Of a DNA stretch of 32,045 bases, positions 18,985-27,379 are shown in pieces. The translations under genes were made by a program, and so were the position numbers. The notes under the pieces are model-generated. The model searched no databases, was not told the origin of the DNA, and was given only the letters and a program-made list of their open reading frames with translations. Every line of letters begins with the position of its first letter. Within the stretch, counting starts at the first letter, position 1. Origin of the DNA: Paramacrobiotus richtersi (lineage: Eukaryota > Tardigrada > Eutardigrada > Parachela > Macrobiotidae); assembly GCA_034698045.1 (NCBI GenBank), contig JAQGAU010000281.1, forward strand, positions 1-32,045, given 5' to 3'.

Positions 18985-19339
18985 TCTCGAATTCGAACCG
19001 CATCCAGATATGGTGCGTGAGCGTGGCCAAACGAAGATACGGTTCGCGAAGGCCACTTTTTGAGGTGCCTTCGACGATCTGCAGGAACGAGAAACTTTGG
19101 TGCCGGAGTTCCAGGAAAAGCGGGAAAATTTTCCTGGTCCGGAAGCGCGGCGCTCGTGTAGCGCAAGTTCCTGTGCTGGAGGCAGCCGGCATTCTGTTGC
19201 AGTTGGGAAGGTCACGGCAGGCGTGGACCACGGTGGTGGAGATGATCTGGGTCAAGAAGGACGGATTAGTGATGAGAAACGGTGGTTTCCGGAGCACCTT
19301 GCGCGGCAGCAGTGAGATGCAGCGCTGAGGATTCAGATG
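18985..19339 (+). pseudogene. DRC11/IQCA1 exon X2 copy, longest
   Basis: It starts after 'gataattag' (acceptor-like). Segments: LEFEPHPDMVRERGQTK; FDDLQERETLVPEFQEKR; after a frame change LVRKRGARVAQVPVLEAAG, ILLQLERSRQAW, EMIWVKKDG; then the RLPEHL-QQQ-DAALRIQ-equivalent. FDDLQ followed by EFQEKR corresponds to FDDVLQ and the RYFxEE segment of DRC11, and EAAGILLQLERSRQ to its first IQ-like motif. The donor is lost (GG-C where GG-T is expected). It is highly similar to 16,166-16,534 including the upstream 'tgtctgtagtgcgataa', so these are a recent pair. Confidence 0.75.
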
Positions 19340-20054
19340 GCTACGATTTGAATTAGCCGGCCACCATTTTTACAATTATCTAAATAAAATATTGTTAATT
19401 ATTTATAAAATTGTGTGAATTTCTATCATGTAACACTGTTTGTCGATGCTGTTCTTACTGTTGACAGTTATATATTGTTCGCGTCAACTGTTACAGTAAC
19501 GTTTGGCACGTACTGTTCACTTGTTTCGTTTCAAATTTTTATCAAGACTGGATTTTGTTTGTTTTTAAGAGGTTGATGTGGGATTGTTGTGGTATTGTTG
19601 GTGTCTCAGTTCTTTTGATTTGGCAGGTTGTTCCTCGCAGGTTGGGGAAATTTCGGGGGTATTCTGGGTTTTTCCTGGATTCAGTCTGGATATTTCTGTA
19701 ACCTGGAGACGCTGCAGCTGTTTGAGAGTGGAGCTGGTTTTTTTACTGTGGCTCATTAAATAACTTTTTCTTAGCCGAATAAATTTTTTTTGTTAGATTA
19801 CGAGAATTACGGTGGATTGGTGTTGAGGTGCTTATTTTTATTTACTCTGCTTACTGAAGCGAAAAATACGTTCGACTCAAGATTGTCAGTTTCCGGTATA
19901 GTGCTGTTATGGGAAAACCGTAGCGCAGTGGCTTTACATTCGTAAACTTGCAATTATCAGACGTTCATTCCGTAATGTGCAGTATGTTACTGGAAAAGGA
20001 AGTTTCCACAGTCCTTGCTTTTTATCGCTTTGGGACAAAAAGTGGCGGTTCAGT
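19340..20054 (+). other. X2-X3 intron remnant
   Basis: Non-coding. 19,736-19,935 is duplicated at 27,980-28,195 ('ttttctt-gccgaa', 'caggtgctt', 'gaaatacgt-cgactca'). An inverted recurrent motif is at 19,912-19,932. Confidence 0.5.
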
Positions 20055-20133
20055 CTTTTCGCAAAAACGATGCACACTACAGGAAACAAGTGCCGGTTGT
20101 CAAAGAGAAATTGCGAAAATGCGAAGGACCACG
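20055..20133 (+). pseudogene. DRC11/IQCA1 exon X3 3' half
   Basis: It reads RKNDAHYRKQVPVVKEKLRK and then CEGPR, open. It matches the second half of X3 (HYRKQ-x-IKxQLRDSEGP). The VEEIA half is replaced by unrelated sequence. The donor reads 'ccac|ggtgta', altered from 'ccag|gtatca'. Confidence 0.65.
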
Positions 20134-20519
20134 GTGTAAAAGTGTTTTAATCGTGCATTTCAGGATAGGCTTTGCTTTAATTGATCCGCGATTTCGATTT
20201 CTTCGACGATTCAAAGAAATTCTTGAACTTATTTACATTTTGCGGTCAGTCCGAAAGCTGTTCAAGGGAAACGCTTGCTTGCTAGGATTTTGTAGTGCTA
20301 CCAAGTTTAACCGGTTAACACGGAAAAGTAATCCGAATTCCGAAAAAAAATAAAAGGCTTTATATACAGAAAAAGAACGAAAAGAAATTTGTAATGCGAA
20401 TTTAACAGCTTCTAGTTTTAAATTACAATTGCATGCTGGACTGGAAGAATACAAAAGGGGGGAAATGCCACTGCACTACGATTTCCGCTGTTTGTGTTGA
20501 ACGGCTAAATGCGGCCAAC
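20134..20519 (+). other. X3-X4 intron remnant
   Basis: Non-coding, with all the standard landmarks of this intron. A well-conserved recurrent motif is at 20,467-20,490. Confidence 0.5.
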
Positions 20520-20636
20520 ATGGAAGTGCAAATTCGTTAATGGTTCCAGGAATACCGGGACCCTACTGGCGCCTTCCCCGATGACCTGACGGAGAAGTAG
20601 GGTGGATCAGCGGATAATCGTTAATTGTAATGTCAA
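20520..20636 (+). pseudogene. DRC11/IQCA1 exon X4 copy
   Basis: From ATG at 20,520 the frame reads MEVQIR, stop, WFQEYRDPTGAFPDDLTEK, stop, GGSAD, so it stays in register through two stops. RDPTGAFPDD matches the TGxFPDYP of DRC11. The FVKKNPQEL and lysine-rich parts are missing. Confidence 0.7.
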
Positions 20637-20789
20637 TTGTAGCCGAAACTGCGGGCCAAGCAGCCAAATGAAGCTGAATGATTCATAACAAGCTGGTTAT
20701 TGGGCAAAGATTCGGTAAAAAAAGGCAGTGAACATAATTAACACCACGAAAAAGATTACTGTGGACAATAGTAGGAACTGTTGTTTTAG
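20637..20789 (+). other. X4-X5 intron remnant
   Basis: Non-coding. It contains 'ttcataacaagctggttat', also found at 27,270 and related to 4,270. It ends 'ttgttttag', a strong acceptor. Confidence 0.5.
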
Positions 20790-21150
20790 ATGAGGAAGAA
20801 GAAGGCACGGTTGCCGGTTGTCTTCCAATCGACATTCAAACAAGACTTCAAACAACTGAGGATTATCTCCATCATTTTTGGGAATTATTAACGCCGGTCA
20901 CTGGATAAGACTGTCAATCAGGAATTCTACGTCGATACTGTCATCCTCCTTCCCGTCAGTTCCGTCAACTTGACCGACTACCACGGTAGCGCCCGCTTCG
21001 TCGGCGAACAACGGCGTCTCAGCCACTACGACTTTCACCAGCCGTTGATGTCTCAGGCGTGCTGAACACGGCGGAGGGCGGGGTCAGGGAAAAGTGCCCG
21101 CTGGTTAAAAGTGTCTTGCTGGCGGGGCGGCCACACAACGGGTTTTTTTT
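20790..21150 (+). pseudogene. DRC11/IQCA1 X5-X6 fusion copy (AAA core begins)
   Basis: It opens as X5 (MRKKKA / EEEEG frame, RRSLDKTVNQEFYVDTV). It then passes without an intron into X6: NLTDYHGSARFVGEQRRLSH and DFHQPLMSQA, then SARWLK corresponding to PLVK. The Walker A region (GSPHNGK) is present only as degraded GGHTTG in another frame. DRC11's counterpart is DYIGDYSYLGTTLR, PMPSLLDVRQ, and PLVKSLLLAGPSGVGKK. The KAEKREEL-to-lysine part of X5 and the intron are deleted at exactly the same point as at 23,308-23,933. Confidence 0.7.
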
Positions 21151-21398
21151 AAGTTACAGTAAGTTGTGTCTCTTTCGAACGAAACTGTGCGGTTTCAGAC
21201 TCACTTTGATCGTTTTGTTACTTTGATGTCGTTATGGTTCGGTTTAGACAACATTTTTGACTGATGATAGACTGTAAGGTGCTGGCTGACAGCCACCACC
21301 GCAAGTCGTGTTTGCGTTTAATATTGAGAGCGTTTTAGTTTTGGGAAGCCACAAAAACTGTGCTATTAACGGAATTTTATCGCCATCAAGGGCTGCAG
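21151..21398 (+). other. Spacer and X2-X3 intron remnant
   Basis: No gene. 21,290-21,398 matches the X3 upstream flank at about 2,545-2,674 ('gtttgcgttta', 'gggctgcag'). Confidence 0.45.
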
Positions 21399-21572
21399 AT
21401 TTTAAATATTATCGCACCGGATGTAGTGGACATTGGACAAGAGCAGTGGACAAGGTGGAGGAAATCGCCGATTCGCGTCGCGTTCTGCAGCGCAGAAGCG
21501 GTGCACACTACCGGAAACAAGTGTCCGCTATCAAGGAGCAGTTGCGCGATAGTGATGGTCCTGATGGACCAA
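21399..21572 (+). pseudogene. DRC11/IQCA1 exon X3 copy, near full length
   Basis: It follows 'gggctgcag'. In one frame it reads AVDKVEEIADSRRVLQRR, then GAHYRKQVSAIKEQLRDSDG, open to its end. An insertion ('acattgg') damages the MVDTSG start, and 'gatggtcctgatggacc' is a 9-base duplication at the 3' end. The donor is changed to 'aag|tatca'. This is the longest continuous X3 reading. Confidence 0.75.
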
Positions 21573-22124
21573 GTATCACAACTTGCTTTATTCTGGAAAC
21601 TGTGAAAAGTCGGTTAACAGAAAAAACTGATTAGACAATTAATTAAAGCAGGTTAACGAAAGGTTTTACATACAAAGCAGAGAGTAAAAGAAAACTGATA
21701 ATGCGAACTTAACAGGTTTAGATCAAATTACTGCTGCGTACATACATAGGGCTATGGCTAGCGTCCGCAGAATACAGCTGCACTACGATTTCTCCTGTTT
21801 AGAGCGAATGGCTAAGTGCGACACGATGGGTTCGAAATAATTTCAAAATAAACTTACAAAGGTGATGAATAGGTTTTATGCGTAGAAATAGGGGAAAAAT
21901 GCAGATGTTACGGATATCAGAATGTTGTGTTTAAATTACCGCACGTTAACAATAACGCAAAGACGCTGAAGGAAGTGTGCCGTCGTACTACGATTTGTAG
22001 TGTTTCCAATAAAATTGCGTAACTGATCAATGTGACCTCAATCGGCAGCAGCACTAAATTCAGAAATAATGTCGACGTCGACATAGAAAAAATTGACTGA
22101 AACATAAACACTGCACATAAATTT
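21573..22124 (+). other. Two tandem X3-X4 intron remnants
   Basis: The landmarks of the X3-X4 intron occur twice in a row, at about 21,655-21,797 and 21,870-21,996, each ending in the recurrent motif (21,776-21,797 and 21,979-21,996). No exon lies between them. This suggests an additional small duplication or loss of the intervening X4. Confidence 0.45.
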
Positions 22125-22205
22125 ATCGGGCCGGATATGGTGACAAGAGCGGAGCTCTGGATACAATGGAGGAAATCACCGATTCGCGCGCGTCGATCTC
22201 TTGTT
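22125..22205 (+). pseudogene. DRC11/IQCA1 exon X3 5' half
   Basis: Sequence equivalent to GPDMV, then in shifting frames EEIxDSR ('atggaggaaatcaccgattcgc'-like). The HYRKQ half is missing. It is followed by about 80 bases of X3-X4 intron and then a good X4. Confidence 0.5.
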
Positions 22206-22293
22206 CAGAAATGTTGAATGTTAAGAAAACTCTTCACACATGGAAACAAGAAAAATGCTGATCAATTGCGAATATAACAGTATTAGTTAACTT

Positions 22294-22579
22294 AAGTGGT
22301 TCCTCGCATACCAGCACGCCACGGGTGGCTTTCCCGATTATCCGGCGGAAGAGGAGGGCGGATTGGCTTAGCTGTTCGGTAAGAAGAATCAGCAAGAATT
22401 GGCCGTGGAGCTGGATAAACTGCGCCGACAGGGGAAAGAAGCAGCGGCGTTGGAAGCTGCCAGGCTGGCGGCCGAGGGCGGTCGCAAAGAGCAGAAGAAG
22501 GGGGAAAGCCTGAAAAGGGATGGTAAAAAGAAGGAGGATGAGAAGGTCGACAAGAAAGGGAAGGGAAAGAGCAAAAAAG
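22294..22579 (+). pseudogene. DRC11/IQCA1 exon X4, best copy, one internal stop
   Basis: The frame runs WFLAYQHATGGFPDYPAEEE, GGLA, stop, LFGKKNQQELAVELDKLRRQ, an alanine-rich helix (EAAALEAARLAAEGG), and a long lysine-rich tail (KKKEDEKVDKKGKGKSKKG). It ends at 'aaaag|gtgaag', a proper donor. This is about 95 codons in register with a single TAG. It matches DRC11's WFIxxxxxTGxFPDYPxEEEGGS, xLxxEL, and KKxKK segment. The GC content is clearly higher than in the flanks. IR before WF is altered to LK. Confidence 0.8.
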
Positions 22580-22743
22580 GTGAAGGTCACACGTCGTTGC
22601 ACGCTTGGTTCACAACTGTCCTGATGAGTCGATTTGACCAGCCACTGCACTACGACAGGAGCATACAGAAAAAATTATCAAACTGTTAAGAAAACTAAGT
22701 ATGTGTAAGTCAACTGTGCATTTTGAATAATATCACTATCAAA
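22580..22743 (+). other. X4-X5 intron fragment joined to X1 flank
   Basis: Non-coding. It contains the recurrent motif at 22,641-22,656. 'atatcactatcaaaa' before X1 matches 'atatcattatcaaga' before the X1 at 12,430. Confidence 0.4.
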
Positions 22744-22910
22744 AGTTGTGGCGGCAAACACATCTGGAGTTGGACGACGTGTTAGCCGGACTGTATCGGC
22801 GATGCGATCTGCAGAGATGTTTCGCAAATTTAGAATAAGCGTGAACTATAAATTGCCCATCCGCAAAAGCGTCAGTTTCTACGGAAAATGGTCGCTGTGC
22901 TACGATTTCT
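22744..22910 (+). pseudogene. DRC11/IQCA1 N-terminal exon X1, both halves
   Basis: WRQTHLELDDVLAGLYRRCD (as at 12,430), then in another frame MFRKF, and in a third IAHPQKRQFLRKMVAVL. HPQKR followed by LRK matches the DRC11 HPQKRxxIRKVLD segment. The region between (the RAFQILAFLYVRYIQ part) is deleted and there is no intron, so the copy is internally rearranged. The recurrent motif starts right at its end (22,891-22,911). Confidence 0.65.
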
Positions 22911-23307
22911 CAGCAGTTGACCTGGTTCGCGGTGTTAATAAATCACTCAGAAAGTGTTTGCACTTTGCTGCATTATTCATCACAGAGAGAAGTTGTGAGT
23001 ACAGAGTTGACAACGTTGCTTCGTTCGTAAATCGTAATCGCTTGTGGAACTATATCAAGAAACGCAAACTGACTTTGAAATCGAAGAATATTAGTCTGGT
23101 AAAATTTCTTGTCATACGGAATGAACGAAAAAAAACTGTGAATAATCAAATCAAGGAAACGTCTGAAACTACTTTTTACTAGTAAAAAAGAATTCTCTGG
23201 GCAGATTGGCACTTTTAACCGGTAATTAAATGTATGGAGAAACAGAAATAATATTTAGTAAAAGAATCGGAAACAAATAATGTACAATAGTAGAGACTGT
23301 TGTTTAG
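22911..23307 (+). other. Spacer before the AAA-bearing unit
   Basis: No known gene. 23,170-23,300 is duplicated at 17,130-17,245 ('aaaaaagaat', 'cggaaacaaat'). It ends 'ttgtttag', an acceptor before the X5 start. The ORF covering 22,748-23,182 is a chance run through X1 and spacer. Confidence 0.4.
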
Positions 23308-23933
23308 ATGAGCAAGAAGCAGGCCACGGTTTGCCGGTTGTTGCTCAGTTCCAGTATTCTACTAACAAGATCTCAAGGAGTCAATGATTATTTTCCATGA
23401 TTTTTGGAAATCATTTACGCCGCTCACTGGATAATAATGTCAATAACGAATTTTATGCCGATATAGTCATCGTCGTTCCCGCCGACTTGACCGACTACCT
23501 CGGCAGCGCCCGCTTCATCGGCGAACAGCTGCGTCTCAACCATGAACCACTACGCGACTTCGACCAGCCGCTGATGCCGCAGGCGGCCGAGACCCGCCAC
23601 ATCCTGGGTCACTACTGCGTGTTGAACACGGCGATGGGTGGGGTCAGGGAACAGTGCCCGCTGGTCAAGAGTGTGATGTTGGTGGGGTCGCCGCACAACG
23701 GGAAGCATCTACTCCTGTGGGCGGTGTGTACGGCGTTGGGCGCGTGCCGACTGAATCTGGATTCGAGCTTAATCAAGTGTCTGTTCCATAGGAAGGCGGG
23801 CATTGTGATGCTGGTGCATTTGGTGTTCATGATGGCCAGACTGTTCCAGCCGGCGGTGGTCAGTGTTGAGTCGGCCGAGTATTTGGCCGGGAAGAAGAGA
23901 CCCAAGCAGTTTAAGCACCAAAATTATGGATGA
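23308..23933 (+). pseudogene. DRC11/IQCA1 X5-X6 fusion with the AAA core, open 178-codon frame
   Basis: A damaged X5 start (to about 23,400) leads into an open frame from ATG 23,397 to TGA 23,931-23,933. RRSLDNNVNNEFYADIVIVV passes directly to DLTDYLGSARFIGEQ (residues about 30-45), PLMPQAAETRHILGHY, PLVKSVMLVGSPHNGK (Walker A position, about 89-104), LLLWAVCTALGACRLNLDSS, KAGIVMLVHLVFMMARLFQP, and VSVESAEYL at the Walker B position. IQCA1 has matching PLVKSLLLxGPxGxGKK, HAICTETGANLFNLS, KxGLxMMLHxVFKVARxLQPS, then xWIEDTEK. GSPHNGKH lacks the usual S/T after GK, and Walker B has VES in place of hDE/ED. GC content is far above the flanks. I class it as a pseudogene because the rest of the gene is absent, but the frame itself is intact. 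Confidence 0.75.
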
Positions 23934-24195
23934 GCAGTTATCCCTGCAGGGAAAACTAATCGAAACCTGAAGGGAAGTTACAGAGACACAAAGAAAAAAT
24001 GTTATGACGCAAGTTTAAACAAGCCGTTACGGGTGTATGTAAGTTTAAATACGGCCTTATGCTCTAACGGGAGAAGAATAAATGCCGCTATACTACAATT
24101 TCTCGTGCTTACGCGAAGTACTGAAAGGCTAAATGCGACATAAATGTAGAAACGTGGCAACGGGCCAGACACTACCGACCGTAGAGAGCGAAAGA
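23934..24195 (+). other. X3-X4 type intron remnant
   Basis: Non-coding, with landmarks of the intron after X3 ('gaagttacagagacacaaag', 'acgcaagttta') and a variant recurrent motif at 24,084-24,105. Confidence 0.4.
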
Positions 24196-24355
24196 TTTGC
24201 ATATTATGAGACCTGACATGCTGAACAGAAGCGAAGCGGTAGACAAAGTGGAGGAAATCGCCGACTGGCGTCGCGTTCTGCAACGGAAATGCGATGTACA
24301 CCACCGGCGACAACTGTCGCTTATCAAAAAGCAGTACGCAATAGTGAACGACCAG
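24196..24355 (+). pseudogene. DRC11/IQCA1 exon X3 copy
   Basis: The frame reads MRPDMLNRSEAVDKVEEIAD, WRRVLQRKCDVHHRRQLSLI, KKQYAIVNDQ, fully open across the exon, and ends at the donor 'accag|gtatca'. Length and splice site are intact, but substitutions have eroded the QLRDSEGP end. It is the only X3 without a frameshift. Confidence 0.75.
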
Positions 24356-25116
24356 GTATCAAAAGTTTTTAATCTATGAATTTTTCAAATAGACCTTCTT
24401 CGATTTGTCCAAGAAACTTTTGGATTTTTTTTCGCGCATTTTTTGGTAATTTGATGAAATTTGTTCATGCACAGACTAGGTTTGTTCGGACTTTGTATGT
24501 GGTACTGAAAAGATGTTTGACAAGGTAAACTAGATAGAAAAGACTGGATAGAATTAAATCTGGTTAAAGAAGCGCATAATAAAAACAAAAGCAGGAAACT
24601 GAATTTGCTGACTGTACACAGTTCTTTTATTAGCAAGCGCCCTGGTACATACAGAAAGCAATATTCAACAGCATCAATTCAAATAAAAAAGTTATCCCAG
24701 TTCACATGCGACGGGACTGTGGCTAACTTGTAAGACTAACTGCACATTGCCACGCATAATCTCGATACTCAAACGCTGAAACAAGAAACAACCGTGTTTC
24801 CCCAGTTCTAAAAAACAAATTATTTTTTACCAATATCTTTTAACAACAGAACAGCGGCGCTGCACCATGTGCCAAAAGACTCACACGCCAACGGAACGAA
24901 AAAACAACGATCTAGGGTCGTTCTGTACTTGTAGTTCTTGTACACGAACGCTTCCTCAGCGGCTGCGCCGGCACTGTACACATACACTGTACACATGTAT
25001 GTGGGGCGATAGCGCAAAGGCGCAAAGTGCCGCTGCACTACGATTTCTCCTGTTTGCATTGAACGGCTACATGATAAGTTATACTCGTACAGTTACGATA
25101 AAGCATAATCGCCAAC
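24356..25116 (+). other. X3-X4 intron remnant with extra sequence
   Basis: No gene. The intron landmarks at 24,356-24,600 and the recurrent motif at 25,029-25,052 are separated by about 400 bases (24,620-25,020) with no counterpart in other copies. That stretch may be an insertion. It includes the local repeat 'actgtacacat' (24,974-25,000). Confidence 0.45.
25029..25052 (+). repeat. Best copy of the recurrent intron motif
   Basis: The core is GCCGCTGCACTACGATTT. Copies I located, same orientation: 234, 1491, 3149, 4215, 5091, 5943, 6668, 7704, 8004, 9412, 10821, 18062, 20467, 21776, 21979, 22641, 22891, 24084, 25029, 25491, 27198. Inverse orientation: 2392, 12748, 13301, 14834, 15653, 19912, 26093, 27754. 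They vary at 1-5 positions. They lie in introns of several different positions, one is inside the foldback element (10,821), and none falls inside an exon block. The function is unknown. Confidence 0.8.
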
Positions 25117-25385
25117 ATGGACCTGCAGATTCGCCAGTGGTTCCTGAAATACCGTGGCGCCACGGGCGTCTTACCTGAATATCCGACGGATGAGGAGGGC
25201 TGATCGACTTCGCTATTCGTTAAGAAGTATCCATAAGAATTAGCCCTGGAGCTGAACAAACTGTGCCGACATTAGCGCGAAGAAGCCGAAGCAGCGGCGT
25301 TAAGAGGCCAGCCTGGCGACAGATGGCGGTGGCAAAATCGGAAAGGAGCAGAAGAAGGATGATTAGAAAGGGAAGAGAAAAAAAG
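25117..25385 (+). pseudogene. DRC11/IQCA1 exon X4 copy, near full length
   Basis: From ATG 25,117 the frame reads MDLQIRQWFLKYRGATGVLP, EYPTDEEG, stop, STSLFVKKYP, stop, ELALELNKLCRH, stop, REEAEAAAL. It then slips frame into a degraded lysine-rich tail ending 'aaaag|gtgacc'. The register is kept through three stops, so decay is mainly by substitution. It preserves the clearest IRQWFLKYRGATG segment. Confidence 0.8.
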
Positions 25386-25598
25386 GTGACCATTCGCATA
25401 TTTTTTACGAAGTTGCTGAAACGCTTGGTTCGCTCCTTGTAATGTACATAACATAACCCTTCTCATGTGTAAATTTTACTGTTCATGAGTTACTGTTCTA
25501 CGACTTTCGCTGCTGAAGCTAACGATTCCTATCAAACTGGTTATTGGGAAACGATTCGGTTTAAAATAATTACGACCACGAAAAAGATGTTGTTCTGG
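25386..25598 (+). other. X4-X5 intron remnant
   Basis: Non-coding, with the recurrent motif at 25,491-25,512. The acceptor is lost ('gttctgg' where other copies have 'gttttag'). Confidence 0.45.
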
Positions 25599-25862
25599 AT
25601 GAGGAATCAACAAGAAGGCTGGCTGCCGGCGGTTGCTAAGTCGGCATTAATTTATAACAGACCTCGCTAAGCGGCGTGATTCTTGCCCTTGGGAACGCCG
25701 GTCTCTGGATAACAATTTCAATCTGGATTTCGACGTCGATATTGGCAAGGCTGAAAAACGGGAGGAACCGAAGAGTAAAATATCTGTACTGCTGGAAGGG
25801 GATAAAACATGCGAACCGAATTGGATTATTAGCTGGCCAAAGAGCGAAAAAGAAGAAAAAAG
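25599..25862 (+). pseudogene. DRC11/IQCA1 exon X5 copy, full span
   Basis: Segments: MRNQQEGWLPAVAKSAL (EEEGWLPVVAQSAF equivalent), LGTPVS/GERRSLDNN, FDVDIGKAEKREE, then NMRTELDY, LAKERKRRKK. The donor 'aaag|gtacag' is present. Frameshifts are scattered. The flank downstream is nearly identical to that after the X5 at 15,171. Confidence 0.7.
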
Positions 25863-26809
25863 GTACAGTTCTCCGGAAGAGCAATATTCGGTGCATGGCG
25901 TTGAGATGTTTAATCAGTTCGAAACTACCAATTACCCTGTAACATGGATCAGTGTGGAAGACAATGAGGAATTCGTACAACGGATCAAATTAACCAAAGA
26001 TTCCACCTTGACATTTGGTTACAGTTTAGTTGTGCTTAGACTGAGATACATACTGGTCATTCTCTGTGGATGATCAGTTGCATTCTGCGGTGAATCGTAG
26101 TGCAGCGGCAGCGTAGTACTGTATAACTTTGTTTGATATACTCGCCGTAATTACCGCTTTAACATTCCGCAAAAAATGGTTGTACTGGTACGTTTTTGGA
26201 AAAAATTTTTCGCACTGTAACTACACTCTCATATGCTGTTGGATAAGAACTTGAAGAAAACCTTTTTTACATATTAATTGTATATTGCGTGATATCTCGT
26301 CAGGCAGTAACCGGACCTTTTTCAGTCATCAAAATGCCCTAGTGAAGTGCCTATAATTTCTGTTCCTACGGTGCTATCGCACGATACAAATTTGAATCAT
26401 GGCCAAATTGAGTTTTCGCCTCTGCACGCGTCTCGCAAGAAGACCGCAAAAAAGCCGAAACCGTGGCAAAACCGACAGAGTTTTAAGTGGGCTCGCCAAC
26501 CAAGAATCACATCATACGAGAGCGAGAGCAAATTTCAGACCGGAACACGAGGTGGCATCGTAAACGAGGAAACTTTAGTTGTGTCCAGCTCAGTTCAAAC
26601 TTTTTTTCATAAGTAGTGGTCCCCTTAACCATAATAAGAAAAATTATATTGTTCTTTTAGTACCTTGTGCGTACTCATAAATCAATTAGCTGTCAAAATA
26701 CGCTTTGCCGAACATGGCATGTTCAACATGGTCTTCAAGGAGCAAATTTACTTCCGCTCCATCTGCCACCACCCCTGCAGATGGCGCCTAGCTGAGGCGA
26801 AAACTCAAT
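25863..26809 (+). other. Post-X5 interval with a short inverted repeat
   Basis: 25,863-26,120 parallels 15,426-15,690. The inverted recurrent motif is at 26,093-26,109. A weak X8 relic is at about 26,236. 26,304-26,370 matches 14,725-14,800. An ORF at 26,347-26,616 (89 codons, basic) is unrecognised. About 24 bases at 26,400 ('atggccaaattgag', continuing to 'ttcgcctc') recur inverted at 26,793-26,818. Confidence 0.4.
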
Positions 26810-26865
26810 TCTGGCCATCCGCAAAAGCGTCAGTTTCTACGGAAAGTGGTCGGTAAGAGGAGTTT
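26810..26865 (+). pseudogene. DRC11 N-terminal exon X1 fragment (HPQKR)
   Basis: It reads GHPQKRQFLRKVVGK in one frame. It is nearly identical at the DNA level to 22,852-22,892 ('catccgcaaaagcgtcag'). Upstream sequence is unrelated to the other X1 copies, so only the HPQKR part was carried here. Confidence 0.55.
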
Positions 26866-26998
26866 TCTCAGGCGTTGATCTAGGTGAATTCGCGCTTTAG
26901 AATACCTTTGGTGTCATACTGTCAATATAATAATAATAAATATTTCTTGAGCAACGTACCAGAAGCAACCTCCATGCGAATATTCGCATGATTTACAG

Positions 26999-27117
26999 CT
27001 CCGAAGAAAGAACTGCTGACAACGATGCCAATGAAGATGATGCCGTGGAAAGGAAAAGAAGGATGGTAAAAAGAAAGACAGCAAGAAGAACGAGAAACAA
27101 CAGCAAGGGCCAAAAAG
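26999..27117 (+). pseudogene. Chimeric fragment: X7 start joined to X4 lysine-rich tail
   Basis: It begins after 'gatttacag' exactly like X7 (PKKELLTTMPMKMM). Near 27,045 it changes to an X4 tail (KEGW/GKKKDSKKNEKQQQ in frame variants) ending 'aaaag|gtgacc', the conserved X4 donor. X7 and X4 are far apart in the gene and in reverse order, so this is an illegitimate junction inside two exons. Confidence 0.6.
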
Positions 27118-27379
27118 GTGACCAGTCGTATATATGTCATTGATTCTACAGTATTAGCTTCAAACGCTGGATATTTTGTTTTCTCCGCACCAAGCAGCCG
27201 TCGTTCTACAATTTCCACCGATTTGTATCGCGTTATGTTGAGGCTGGAATTATTGGGATGACATAATGATTCATAACAAGCTGGTTATTTCAGAAAAGAT
27301 TCGGTAAAAGAAGCAGATAAAATAATTAACACCACGAGGAAGATTACTGTAGACAACAGTAGGAACCACGTTGTTTTAG
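27118..27379 (+). other. X4-X5 intron remnant
   Basis: Non-coding. It holds a variant recurrent motif at 27,198-27,217 and 'ttcataacaagctggttat' (27,270-27,288), and ends with the acceptor 'ttgttttag'. Confidence 0.5.

Noticed and set aside
18960..19010. tRNA-like 'ggtctcgaattcgaacc' (TPsiC arm resemblance), also near 16,170
   Set aside because: No A box or cloverleaf can be drawn around it, and it belongs to the duplicated 5' part of X2.
22234..22650. 138-codon minus-strand ORF, leucine/phenylalanine-rich
   Set aside because: It is the antisense shadow of the lysine-rich X4 exon, where AAG/AAA codons read as Leu/Phe on the other strand.
22748..23182. 144-codon ORF as a separate gene
   Set aside because: It runs through the X1 remnant (in the wrong frame for WRQTHLELD and HPQKR) into duplicated spacer, so it is a chance frame.
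23612..23905. 97-codon minus-strand ORF
   Set aside because: Antisense to the AAA-core frame, with no known motif; GC-rich coding DNA often leaves such shadows.
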